Shown here in pieces: positions 42,463 through 50,521 of a DNA stretch of 64,000 nt (positions within the stretch are counted from its first letter, which is position 1; each line of letters starts with the position of its first letter). Location: positions 181,003-245,002 of the forward strand of contig JODI01000014.1 in assembly GCA_000720805.1 (NCBI GenBank), in the 5' to 3' direction. The position numbers were made by a program, and so were the translations under genes. Below the pieces are notes generated by a model. That model was not told the origin of the DNA and searched no databases. It worked only from the letters and a program-made list of their open reading frames with translations. The DNA is from Streptomyces violaceoruber. GTDB taxonomy: Bacteria > Actinomycetota > Actinomycetes > Streptomycetales > Streptomycetaceae.

Positions 42463-43067
42463 GATGTCTCCTCGGACTGGGAAAGGGGGTGGTACAGCAG
42501 GGCGTTGAGTGCGGCGGCGGCGACCGCCGACCCGCCCTTCTCGGACACGTTGCTGACAGCGGGCAGCCCGCTCTCGCGCAGCGCGGCCTTGGACTCGGCC
42601 GCCCCGACGAAACCGACGGGCAGACCGATGACGAGCGCGGGGGAGACGTCCAGGGTCAGCAACTCCTCCAGGGCGGTGGGCGCGTTGCCGATCACCCACA
42701 GGGCGCCGGGCCCGACCTGTTCGTACGCCAGCCGGATCGCATGGGCCGAACGGGTCAGTCCGGGCCCGGCCTCGGCGTCCCTGAGCCGGCACACGGTCCG
42801 CCGCCGGGTGATCCCGGCGGCGACCATCTCGACGTCGACGACCACCGGCGCCCCGGCGTGCAGCGCGGCGTGCGCCTTCTCCAACCGGCCCTCGTCCATC
42901 ACGAGATCGCTCGCGTAGTCGAGGTCGGCCGCGGAGTGGATCACCCGCTCCACGACCGCCCGGGTCAGCGGCGGGAAGTGCGAGGTGTCCAGACGGGCGC
43001 GCAGCCGCCGGTAGGACTCCTGCTCGATCGGATGGACCACCCGGTCCACGCCGTGCACAGCGTTCAT
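42459..43067 (-). CDS. cobH: Precorrin-8X methylmutase
   Basis: A 202-residue CobH/CbiC enzyme moving the C11 methyl to C12 to form hydrogenobyrinic acid. VHPIEQESYRRLRARLD is the N-terminus; VVERVIHSAADLDYASDL carries the catalytic His; and ALVIGLPVGFVGAAESKAAL is the conserved C-terminal block. The start overlaps the cobJ stop and the stop overlaps the cbiX start, each by 4 bp. Confidence 0.95.
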   Translation of the reverse strand: MNAVHGVDRVVHPIEQESYRRLRARLDTSHFPPLTRAVVERVIHSAADLDYASDLVMDEGRLEKAHAALHAGAPVVVDVEMVAAGITRRRTVCRLRDAEAGPGLTRSAHAIRLAYEQVGPGALWVIGNAPTALEELLTLDVSPALVIGLPVGFVGAAESKAALRESGLPAVSNVSEKGGSAVAAAALNALLYHPLSQSEETS

Positions 43068-44779
43068 TCGGCGCCCTCCTGGCCCGCGGCGGAGCCGCTG
43101 TTCGATGCGGCCTGCCAGCGGTAGCCGCGCGGGGTCACCATGCGCCCGGCGATCCGCCGGGTCGCCGTGTTGCCCACGGTCACGACCGTCATCATGTCGA
43201 CCGTCGCCGGGTCCAGGTCCGCCAGTGTCGTCAGCCGGCTGGACTCGTCCGGCCGTGACGCGTTCCGTACGACACCGACCGGCGTCGTCGGCTCCCGGTG
43301 CCCGGCGAGGATCGCGAGCGCCTTCGGCAGCTGCCAGTCCCGGCCCCGGCTGCGCGGGTTGTAGAACGTCACCACGATGTCCGCCTCGGCCGCGGCCCGC
43401 ACCCGCCGCTCGATGACCTCCCACGGGGTGTGCAGGTCGGACAGGCTGATCGACACGTGGTCGTGCCCGAGCGGGGCGCCGAGGACGGCCGCGGCCGCGA
43501 GGGCGGCGGTCACCCCCGGTACGCCGATCACGTCGATGTCGTCGGAGGCCTCGGCGAGCGCGGGGGAGGCCATGGCGTAGACGCCGGCGTCCCCACTCCC
43601 GATCAGCGCGACGGCCTGCCCCTTGCGGGCCTGAGCCACGGCCGTCCGCGCCCGCTCCTCCTCGGCCCCGAGCCCCGACTCCAGGACGCGGGTGCCGGGC
43701 CGCAGCAGATCACGGATCTGGTCGACGTACTGGTCGAGCCCGACGAGCACCGAGGCGCGCCGCAGTTCGGCCTTGGCGCGGGGGGTGAGCAGATCCCGGG
43801 CGCCCGGCCCGAGCCCGACCACCGCGAGCCGCCCGCGCCCGGGACGCCGTACGACGGCACAGGTCGCCATGGCAGGAGTCGCGGCCGACTTGCGCTTCGG
43901 GACGAGGAGTTCACCCCCGCGTACGAGCGCGGCGGCCTCCGCGACCGAAGGTGTGCCGACGGCCGCGAGGGGCGCGTCGGACGGATTGGGCACGTCGACG
44001 GCGGCCAACTCCTCGGCGGAGTAGGTCACCAGCGGCACCCCGAGCCGTTCGGCGGCTTCGACGATCCCGGGCTCCTGGGCCTTCGCGTCGACGGTCGCGA
44101 GCTCGGCGACGCTCCGGGCGGACAGCCCCGCGTCCCGCAAAGCGCCCTCGACCAGCTCCAGCACCTCGTCGACAGGGGCGCCCTTGGAGGCGCCGACGCC
44201 GACGACGAGGGAGGGCGGCCGCAGGAGCACTTCGCGGTCGGCGGGCCGGGCGGCACGATCCGTCACCCTGATCGAGTACGTCCCCTCGGCGGTGACCCGG
44301 AGAGGGGGCAGCGGCCAGCTCACCTCGGCCTCGAGCGCGACCGGTTCGCCGTCCAGCAGGGCCCGCGAGACCCCGGCGACATCCCCCTCCACCGGGAAAC
44401 CGAGCATGTCGAGACCCGGCATCCCCACCGCGTCCGTCGCCGTCGTCACCACGGGCTCCGCCCCCAGCAACTCCCCGACCTCGTGAGCGAGTTCGTTCGC
44501 CCCGCCCCCGTGCCCGCCCACCAGCGACACGGCGAACCGCCCGCCCTCGTCGACGCACACCACACCCGGGTCGCCGGCCTTGTCCCCCAGCAGCGGCGCG
44601 ACCAGCCGTACGACCGCTCCCGTCGCGAGGAAGCACACGAGCTGCTCGCACTCCGCGAACGCGGCCCGTACGGCGTCCCCCACGGGACCCTCGTACACAC
44701 GCGTCCGCTCCGGCCAGGCCGCGGCCAGCCGGTCCCGCGCAGCCGCGCCCGCCGAGGTGGCGGAAATGAGGCCGATCAC
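43064..44779 (-). CDS. cobJ: CbiG-CobJ fusion: cobalt-precorrin-5A hydrolase / precorrin-3B C17-methyltransferase
   Basis: A 571-residue two-enzyme fusion. Residues 1-about 280 are CbiG (LVCFLATGAVVRLVAPLLGDK, SLVGGHGGGANELAHEVGEL, VVGVGASKGAPVDEVLELVE), and about 315-555 are CobJ/CbiH (LAVVGLGPGARDLLTPRAKAE, ALIGSGDAGVYAMASPALAE, VGVVRNASRPDES). CbiG belongs to the anaerobic route, while later genes here are of the aerobic type. Four-base overlaps join it to cobL upstream and cobH downstream. Confidence 0.93.
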   Translation of the reverse strand: MIGLISATSAGAAARDRLAAAWPERTRVYEGPVGDAVRAAFAECEQLVCFLATGAVVRLVAPLLGDKAGDPGVVCVDEGGRFAVSLVGGHGGGANELAHEVGELLGAEPVVTTATDAVGMPGLDMLGFPVEGDVAGVSRALLDGEPVALEAEVSWPLPPLRVTAEGTYSIRVTDRAARPADREVLLRPPSLVVGVGASKGAPVDEVLELVEGALRDAGLSARSVAELATVDAKAQEPGIVEAAERLGVPLVTYSAEELAAVDVPNPSDAPLAAVGTPSVAEAAALVRGGELLVPKRKSAATPAMATCAVVRRPGRGRLAVVGLGPGARDLLTPRAKAELRRASVLVGLDQYVDQIRDLLRPGTRVLESGLGAEEERARTAVAQARKGQAVALIGSGDAGVYAMASPALAEASDDIDVIGVPGVTAALAAAAVLGAPLGHDHVSISLSDLHTPWEVIERRVRAAAEADIVVTFYNPRSRGRDWQLPKALAILAGHREPTTPVGVVRNASRPDESSRLTTLADLDPATVDMMTVVTVGNTATRRIAGRMVTPRGYRWQAASNSGSAAGQEGAE

Positions 44780-46011
44780 TGAGCTACTCCTTCGTCAGCG
44801 GATGCCGGGGGCCGTACGCCCCACAGCAGGAAAACGGGATTGGTCGCCGCGAGCCGGGTCACGTCGCCCGGCAGCGGCGCGAGCCGGGAGGACTGCAGGA
44901 GTACGCCCTCGCAGTCGAACCCGGCGCCGGTGAGCGCGGCGCGCGCGGCCGGCACCCGGTCGAGCGCGGCCATGGCGACCACGACGGCCCGCCGGGCCCG
45001 CCGCGCACACGCCGAGACGACGGCGGGCAACTCGCGCCCACCGCCGCCGACGAACACCGCGTCGGGGTCGTCGAGTTCGGCGAGCGCGTCCGGTGCCGTC
45101 CCGTGCACCACCCGCACATCCACCCCGTGCGCGGCGGCGTTCGCACGGATCCGTTCGACGCCGTCGGCGCTCTTCTCGACCGCCGTCACGGCCGCACCGA
45201 ACCGCGCGCACTCCACGGCCACGGACCCGGACCCCGCGCCGACGTCCCAGACCAGATCGCCGAGACGCGGGCCGAGCCGGGCCAGCGCCAGCGCCCGTAC
45301 CTCGAACTTGGTGATCATCGAGTCCCGGTGGGCGAAGCCGCCCTCGTCCAGGGCCCATCCGGCGGGCCCCGCGGGCGCCCCGGCCACCGTCCGTACGGCA
45401 CCGGGCGCCCGATCCTCGTCCAGGCACAGCACCACGCTCACCGCCGAACCCCAGTCCCGGGCCGCGGCCTCGGCCGGAGTCACCTGTTCCACGCGTTCCT
45501 GCGAGGAGCCCAGCGCCGAAGCGACGACCAGAACCCGGGCGGAGGACCGCAGTGCGGCACCCAGCTCCGCCGGCCCCGCCCCCGGCCCCGTCAGCACGGC
45601 GACCTTCGGCCGCGCCCGGCACACGTTGACCGCCGTCCGCAGTTCCCGCCCGTGCGCGCTCACCACCACGGCGTCGTCCCAGGGCAGCCCGACCCGCGCG
45701 AACGCCGCGGCCACCGAGGAGACCCCGGCCCGCACCTCGAGCCGCTCGGCACCGAACCGCTCCGCCAGCACCCGTACGATCCCGAAGAACCCGGGGTCTC
45801 CCGAGGCCAGCACGACGACCCGGCGGTCCTTCGTGACGTACTCCTCCATGGCGTCGAGGGCGGCCGCCAGCGGCCCGAGCACGATCGACTCGGCAGCCTC
45901 GGGCAGCCGAACGGCGTCCAGATGCCGCCGCCCGCCCACGACGAGGTCCGCCCCCGCGAGGACGTCCTGGGGCGGTGGCGCTCCCGTGCCGGTGCCGACG
46001 ACCGTGATCAC
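44776..46011 (-). CDS. cobL: Precorrin-6Y C5,15-methyltransferase (decarboxylating)
   Basis: A 411-residue bifunctional enzyme: N-terminal CbiE-type tetrapyrrole methylase (ITVVGTGTGAPPPQDVLAGAD, VVVLASGDPGFFGIVRVLAERF) and C-terminal CbiT-type SAM methyltransferase (LGDLVWDVGAGSGSVAVECA, DAVFVGGGGRELP). It methylates C5 and C15 and removes the acetate side-chain carboxyl. GTG 46011 overlaps the cobM stop (GTGA) and the stop overlaps cobJ. Confidence 0.94.
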   Translation of the reverse strand: MITVVGTGTGAPPPQDVLAGADLVVGGRRHLDAVRLPEAAESIVLGPLAAALDAMEEYVTKDRRVVVLASGDPGFFGIVRVLAERFGAERLEVRAGVSSVAAAFARVGLPWDDAVVVSAHGRELRTAVNVCRARPKVAVLTGPGAGPAELGAALRSSARVLVVASALGSSQERVEQVTPAEAAARDWGSAVSVVLCLDEDRAPGAVRTVAGAPAGPAGWALDEGGFAHRDSMITKFEVRALALARLGPRLGDLVWDVGAGSGSVAVECARFGAAVTAVEKSADGVERIRANAAAHGVDVRVVHGTAPDALAELDDPDAVFVGGGGRELPAVVSACARRARRAVVVAMAALDRVPAARAALTGAGFDCEGVLLQSSRLAPLPGDVTRLAATNPVFLLWGVRPPASADEGVAQ

Positions 46012-46826
46012 GTGCTCGCACCCCGGGAGCGCAGGGCCTTGCGGGCCTCCGGGTCCGCCTTGCGGTAGCCGTGGAAGTGACCGGGGTGGTAGAGGTGCGA
46101 GCGCGTGCCCTCGGCGTCGAGCGCCGGGCCGACGAGGAACAGGGTGTGCTTCCAGAGCTTGTGCTCCTTGACCGTCTCCTCCAGCGTGCCGATCGTGCAC
46201 TTCACGATCAGTTCCTCCGGCCAGGTCGCCTGGTAGGCGACGACGACCGGCGTGGTCGTCGGATAGCCGCCCTCCAGCAGCTCCCGCACGAGCTGCCCGC
46301 TGCGGGCGGCGGACAGGAAGACCGCCATGGTGGTGCCGTGCTTGGCGAACTCCCGCACCTCCTCCCCGGGCGGCATCGGCGTCTTGCCACCGCCGAGCCG
46401 GGTCAGGACCACGGACTGCGCGACCTCCGGGATGGTCAGCTCGCGCTGGGCCAGCGCGGCCACCGCGGAGAAGGCGGACACCCCGGGGACGACCTCCGTC
46501 TCGATGCCGATCCGGGCACACCGGTCGAGCTGCTCCTGCGTACCGCCCCACAGGGCCGGGTCGCCGGAGTGGATCCGGGCCACGCGCAGGCCCTCCGCCC
46601 GGGCCCGCTCGTACACGGCGACCACGTCCTCCAGGGACATGGTCGCCGAGTCGAGGATCTCGGCACCTTCCCGCGCGTGTTCGAGAACCTCCGCCTGGAC
46701 CAGGCTGGCCGCCCAGATCACGACATCGGCCTGGGCGATGGCCCGCGCGGCGCGGAACGTCAACAGGTCGGCGGCGCCGGGGCCGGCACCGACGAAGGTC
46801 ACCTTGCCGGTGGGGGCATCGGCCAT
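46008..46826 (-). CDS. cobM: Precorrin-4 C11-methyltransferase
   Basis: A 272-residue tetrapyrrole methylase. GKVTFVGAGPGAADLLTFRA is the SAM-site N-terminus, VARIHSGDPALWGGTQEQLD the second loop and VVPGVSAFSAVAALAQRELT the active-site region. It is the first gene of the second cob operon (cobM-L-J-H-cbiX-C). Only 83 bp separate it from the divergent ZIP gene, too short for a second cobalamin riboswitch. Confidence 0.94.
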   Translation of the reverse strand: MADAPTGKVTFVGAGPGAADLLTFRAARAIAQADVVIWAASLVQAEVLEHAREGAEILDSATMSLEDVVAVYERARAEGLRVARIHSGDPALWGGTQEQLDRCARIGIETEVVPGVSAFSAVAALAQRELTIPEVAQSVVLTRLGGGKTPMPPGEEVREFAKHGTTMAVFLSAARSGQLVRELLEGGYPTTTPVVVAYQATWPEELIVKCTIGTLEETVKEHKLWKHTLFLVGPALDAEGTRSHLYHPGHFHGYRKADPEARKALRSRGAST

Positions 46827-46909
46827 GGGTTCGGGTCCTCTCGTAGGGAAGTTCAGTGCTGCGGGGGTCGGATGTGCGTGAGCGGGGCTTGATCGGATAC
46901 CAAGAGCAC

Positions 46910-47638
46910 ATGGCGGTCTTCGTCGCGCTCGGCGCGTTCCTGATGACGCTGGCCGGCGGCTGGACGGCACTGCGCGTGACCGACCGCCGCCATCTCGTGC
47001 TGGGCCTGGCCGGCGGCCTGATGCTCGGCGTGGTCGGCCTCGACCTGCTGCCGGAGGCACTGGAGGCGGCCGGCACCGAGGTCTTCGGCGTACCCGCCGC
47101 TCTGCTCCTGTTCGTGGCGGGCTTCCTGCTGGCCCACATGGTGGAACGGCTGCTCGCGGTACGGCAGGCCGCGCACGGAGCGGAGGAGAGCGACGGCCGG
47201 GCGCCCCAGGTGGGCCTGACGGCGGCCGCCGCGATGGTCGGCCACAGCGCCATGGACGGCGTGGCGATCGGCGCGGCCTTCCAGGTGGGCGGCGGCATGG
47301 GCGCCGCGGTCGCGCTGGCCGTCGTCGCCCACGACTTCGCGGACGGCTTCAACACGTACACGATCACGAGCCTGTACGGGAACGCCCGCCGCCGGGCCCT
47401 GACCATGCTGTTCGCGGACGCGGCGGCTCCCGTGCTGGGCGCCGCCTCCACCCTGCTGTTCACCATCCCGGAGCAGCTGCTCGGCGGCTACCTCGGCCTC
47501 TTCGGCGGCGCGCTCCTCTACCTGGCGGCCGCCGAGATCCTCCCGGAGGCCCACCACGACCACCCCGCCCGCTCGACACTCCTCTGCACGATCGCGGGAG
47601 TGGCGTTCATCTGGCTGGTGGTGGGAGTCGCCGGCTGA
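46910..47638 (+). CDS. ZIP-family metal transporter
   Basis: A 242-residue membrane protein with about eight helices. AAAMVGHSAMDGVAIGAAF and VVAHDFADGFNTYTI carry the helix 4 and 5 metal-binding His and Asp residues of ZIP permeases. It is the only plus-strand gene between the two cob operons, which makes cobalt (or zinc) uptake for corrin synthesis a reasonable inference. ATG 46910 is chosen because helix 1 begins there; the ribosome site is weak and GTG 46874 or ATG 46856 remain possible. Confidence 0.8.
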   Translation: MAVFVALGAFLMTLAGGWTALRVTDRRHLVLGLAGGLMLGVVGLDLLPEALEAAGTEVFGVPAALLLFVAGFLLAHMVERLLAVRQAAHGAEESDGRAPQVGLTAAAAMVGHSAMDGVAIGAAFQVGGGMGAAVALAVVAHDFADGFNTYTITSLYGNARRRALTMLFADAAAPVLGAASTLLFTIPEQLLGGYLGLFGGALLYLAAAEILPEAHHDHPARSTLLCTIAGVAFIWLVVGVAG

Positions 47639-47658
47639 CCCGGCGCCTCTGGACGGGC

Positions 47659-48411
47659 TCACAGTTTTCCGCCCCGGCCGCCGTCGCGCCGCGCGGGCGC
47701 GATGAGCGTGGAGAGATACGGCAGGGGAGCACCGTCGAGATCGGCGGCCGGCCGGATGAACTCGGACTCCAGACCCAGCGCCGACCCCCACACGGCACCG
47801 TCGAGCCGCCCTGTCTCCCGCAGCGCCTCGACGACCTCCGCCGCCTGCCGCCCGAACTTGTAGGCCACGACGGTCCCGGGCCCGTTCAACGCCTCCTTGA
47901 GCACGGCGGCCCCGGCGGTCACGGGCACCAGCGTCAGCGGCTCGGTGCCCTCGGTGAGCACGGCCCCCGACCGCGCCGCCAGATCCTGCATGGCGGTGAT
48001 CCCCGGCACGGTCTCCACGACGACGCCCGGCACCAGCTCGCCGATGGTCTGCGCCAGATAGGTGAAGGTGGAGTACACGTTCGGATCACCGATGGTCGCG
48101 AAGGCGACGACCCCGCTCTGCCCCAGCAACTCCGCGACCCGCGTCCCCGCCGCGTCCCAGGCGGCCTCCCGCCGCTCCCGGTCCGACCGCTCGTTGAGCG
48201 CGAACACCACCCGGACGACTTTCTCCTCGGGCACGTAGTGCAGCACGGTCGCCTCGGCCCGGCCCCGCTCACCCCCGTCCTTGCCGTCGGACGCGGCCAT
48301 CACCGGTACGACGACCACGTCGGCGGTGCGCAGAGCGTTGACGCCCTTGACGGTCACCAGCTCCGGATCCCCGGGCCCGACCCCGACCCCGACCAACCTG
48401 CTGCTGCTCAT
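47659..48411 (-). CDS. cobI: Precorrin-2 C20-methyltransferase
   Basis: A 250-residue tetrapyrrole methylase acting on precorrin-2. LVGVGVGPGDPELVTVKGVNAL is the N-terminal SAM loop, VAFATIGDPNVYSTFTYLAQ the second conserved loop and VETVPGITAMQDLAARSG the third. ATG 48411 (MSSSR) overlaps the cobB stop by 4 bp. It is the last gene of the riboswitch-led operon and ends 20 bp from the convergent ZIP gene. Confidence 0.94.
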   Translation of the reverse strand: MSSSRLVGVGVGPGDPELVTVKGVNALRTADVVVVPVMAASDGKDGGERGRAEATVLHYVPEEKVVRVVFALNERSDRERREAAWDAAGTRVAELLGQSGVVAFATIGDPNVYSTFTYLAQTIGELVPGVVVETVPGITAMQDLAARSGAVLTEGTEPLTLVPVTAGAAVLKEALNGPGTVVAYKFGRQAAEVVEALRETGRLDGAVWGSALGLESEFIRPAADLDGAPLPYLSTLIAPARRDGGRGGKL

Positions 48412-49916
48412 GACGTCCGGCACCTCTCCACGAACCGACGGGCGACACCGGGCTCGGACGCCCAGTGCGTGTGCAGATAACTCGCGTGCACACCCTGCTG
48501 CACGAAACCTTCGAGCCGCCGCCGCGGAGTGCGCACACCCCAGGCGGCGACCTCCCCCGCCCCGGGCTCCACGACGGTCCGGTGAAACTCGTGACCCCGC
48601 ATCCGCGTCCCCGCGACGGCCAGCACACTGTCACTCACGGCCACGGCGTCCCGGTAGCCGAGCGTGAGCCGCTCGCTCATCCGCGCGGTGGCGTCGAGCA
48701 CCCCGCACATGGGCTTCCCGTCGAGTTCCCGGCACAGGTAGAGGAGGCCGGCGCACTCGGCGGCGACGGGAGCGCCGCTGTCCGCGAGGCTCGCGATGGA
48801 CTTGCGCAGCGGCTCGTTCGCCGACAGCTCGGAGGCGTACACCTCGGGGAACCCGCCGCCGATGACCAACCCGCGCGTGCCGTAGGGCAGTTGCTCGTCC
48901 CGGAGGGGATCGAAGGTGACGACTTCCGCCCCGGCGGCGCTGAGAAGCTCGGCGTGCTCGGCGTAGGAGAAGGTGAAGGCGGGACCGCCGGCGACGGCGA
49001 CTCGTACCTTTGAGCCCGGGCCGGCAGTATTCGGCCCGTCCTCCGCCTTCGGACGCAGGCCGGCTTCAGGCAGCCCGTCCGGCGTTTGAGGACGAGGCCC
49101 GTTCAGGGCCGACAGCGGGGGTCTGGGGGCGGCAGCCCCCAGGGACGGGACGGGCAGGGGCGCAGGGGGCGAGGAAACCAACACCTCAGCCGCATCCCAA
49201 GCCGCACCCGACATCGCACCGGCACCCCGCGCAAGCCCCATCAACGCTTCAAGATCACACCCCGTGTCGACCTGTGCGGCCATCGCGGCCACCGCGTCGA
49301 CCGCCGAAGCCCGCCGCTCGGCAACCGGCACCAACCCCAGATGCCGCGACGGCGTCGACACCTGCTCCACCCGCCGCAGCACGCCAAGAACAGCGACCCC
49401 CGCCTGGTCCAGAGCCTCCCGCAGCAACTCCTCATGCCGATCCGACGCGACCTTGTTGAGGATCACGCCTGCGATCCGCACCTCCGGATCCCACGAGGCG
49501 AACCCGTGCACCAGTGCCGCGACGGACCGGGACTGCGACGACGCGTCCACCACCAGCACCACCGGCGCCCGCAGCAGCTTCGCCACCTGCGCGGTGGACG
49601 CCAGTTCACCCTCCCCCGCGGCCCCGTCGTACATCCCCATCACGCCCTCGACGACGGCGATGTCACACCCGCGTGCCCCGTGCAGGAACAACGGCCCGAT
49701 CAACTCCGGCCCGCACAGGTACGCGTCGAGGTTCCGCCCCACCCGCCCGGTCGCGAGCGCGTGATACCCGGGATCGATGTAGTCCGGCCCGACCTTGTGC
49801 GGGGACACGGCGAGCCCCCGCGCGGCGAACGCGGCCATCAGCCCCGTGGCGACGGTGGTCTTGCCGCTGCCGGAGGACGGCGCGGCGATGACCAGCCGAG
49901 GGACGGAAGACGTCAC
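48408..49916 (-). CDS. cobB: Hydrogenobyrinic/cobyrinic acid a,c-diamide synthase
   Basis: A 502-residue glutamine-dependent amidotransferase. The N-terminal P-loop domain has LVIAAPSSGSGKTTVATGLM (about 7-26) and VVEGVMGMYDGAAG. The C-terminal class I amidotransferase domain has the nucleophile Cys in VAAECAGLLYLCREL. Between them residues about 247-296 are an extra Pro/Gly-rich linker encoded by a dispersed repeat. GTG 49916 overlaps the cobO stop. The protein is longer than the usual 430-460 residues by about the length of that insertion. Confidence 0.93.
   Translation of the reverse strand: MTSSVPRLVIAAPSSGSGKTTVATGLMAAFAARGLAVSPHKVGPDYIDPGYHALATGRVGRNLDAYLCGPELIGPLFLHGARGCDIAVVEGVMGMYDGAAGEGELASTAQVAKLLRAPVVLVVDASSQSRSVAALVHGFASWDPEVRIAGVILNKVASDRHEELLREALDQAGVAVLGVLRRVEQVSTPSRHLGLVPVAERRASAVDAVAAMAAQVDTGCDLEALMGLARGAGAMSGAAWDAAEVLVSSPPAPLPVPSLGAAAPRPPLSALNGPRPQTPDGLPEAGLRPKAEDGPNTAGPGSKVRVAVAGGPAFTFSYAEHAELLSAAGAEVVTFDPLRDEQLPYGTRGLVIGGGFPEVYASELSANEPLRKSIASLADSGAPVAAECAGLLYLCRELDGKPMCGVLDATARMSERLTLGYRDAVAVSDSVLAVAGTRMRGHEFHRTVVEPGAGEVAAWGVRTPRRRLEGFVQQGVHASYLHTHWASEPGVARRFVERCRTS
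49030..49174. repeat. Dispersed Streptomyces repeat inserted in frame in cobB
   Basis: The forward strand reads AGCCCGTCCGGCGTTTGAGG (49073-49092), then CCCGTTCAGGGCC, then GGGGGTCTGGGGGCGGCAGC and CCCCCAGGGACGGGACGGG. From memory this series of blocks is a very common intergenic repeat in Streptomyces. CTGGGGGC/GCCCCCAG (49123-49142) forms its hairpin. Here it is open in the cobB frame and codes for a linker without stop codons. Confidence 0.7.
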
Positions 49917-50521
49917 CACTCGATGCCCCTCTGCCCCTTCTGCCCGGCGTCCATCGGATGCTTGACCTTGGACATGTCGGTCACGAGATCGGCGAAGTCC
50001 ACCAGCTTCTCCGGCGCGTTCCGCCCCGTGATCACGACATGCTGGGTACCGGGCCGGTCCCGCAGCACGGAGACGACCTCGTCGACGTCGACCCACCCCC
50101 AGTGCAGCGGGTAGGCGAACTCGTCGAGCACATACAGCTGGTACGTCTCGGCGGCCAGGTCCCGCTTGACCTGCTCCCAGCCCTCCCGGGCCTTCTCCTC
50201 GTTGCTGACGTTGTCCCCCTGGAGGCCGCGCTGCACCCACGACCACCCCTCGCCCATCTTGTGCCAGGCGACCGTCCCGCCCTCGCCGGAGTCCCCGAGC
50301 ACCCGCAGTGCCCGTTCCTCGCCGACCTTCCACTTCGCCGACTTGACGAACTGGAACACCCCGATCGGCCACCCCTGGTTCCAGGCCCGCAGCGCGAGCC
50401 CGAACGCGGCGGTCGACTTGCCCTTGCCGATCCCCGTGTGGACGGCGACCAGCGGCCGGTTACGGCGCTGGCGAGTCGTCAGCCCGTCATCCGGTACCAC
50501 ACTCGGCTGCCCCTGCGGCAT
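49913..50521 (-). CDS. cobO: Cob(I)yrinic acid a,c-diamide adenosyltransferase
   Basis: A 202-residue CobA/CobO-type ATP:corrinoid adenosyltransferase. The P-loop HTGIGKGKSTAAFG (about 29-42) is the family's modified Walker A; VFQFVKSAKWKVGEERAL and YVLDEFAYPLHWGWVDVDEV follow. It adds the upper adenosyl ligand. Its ATG overlaps the preceding TAA by one base (TAATG), and its stop overlaps cobB. Confidence 0.95.
   Translation of the reverse strand: MPQGQPSVVPDDGLTTRQRRNRPLVAVHTGIGKGKSTAAFGLALRAWNQGWPIGVFQFVKSAKWKVGEERALRVLGDSGEGGTVAWHKMGEGWSWVQRGLQGDNVSNEEKAREGWEQVKRDLAAETYQLYVLDEFAYPLHWGWVDVDEVVSVLRDRPGTQHVVITGRNAPEKLVDFADLVTDMSKVKHPMDAGQKGQRGIEW

Noticed and set aside
46827..46909. Second cobalamin riboswitch ahead of cobM
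   Set aside because: Only 83 bp and no B12-box sequence; an aptamer needs much more space.
44776..47466. A single very long reading frame spanning cobL, cobM and the ZIP region
   Set aside because: Only its C-terminal 411 codons show cobL motifs; the rest is shadow frame over cobM and the antiparallel transporter gene.
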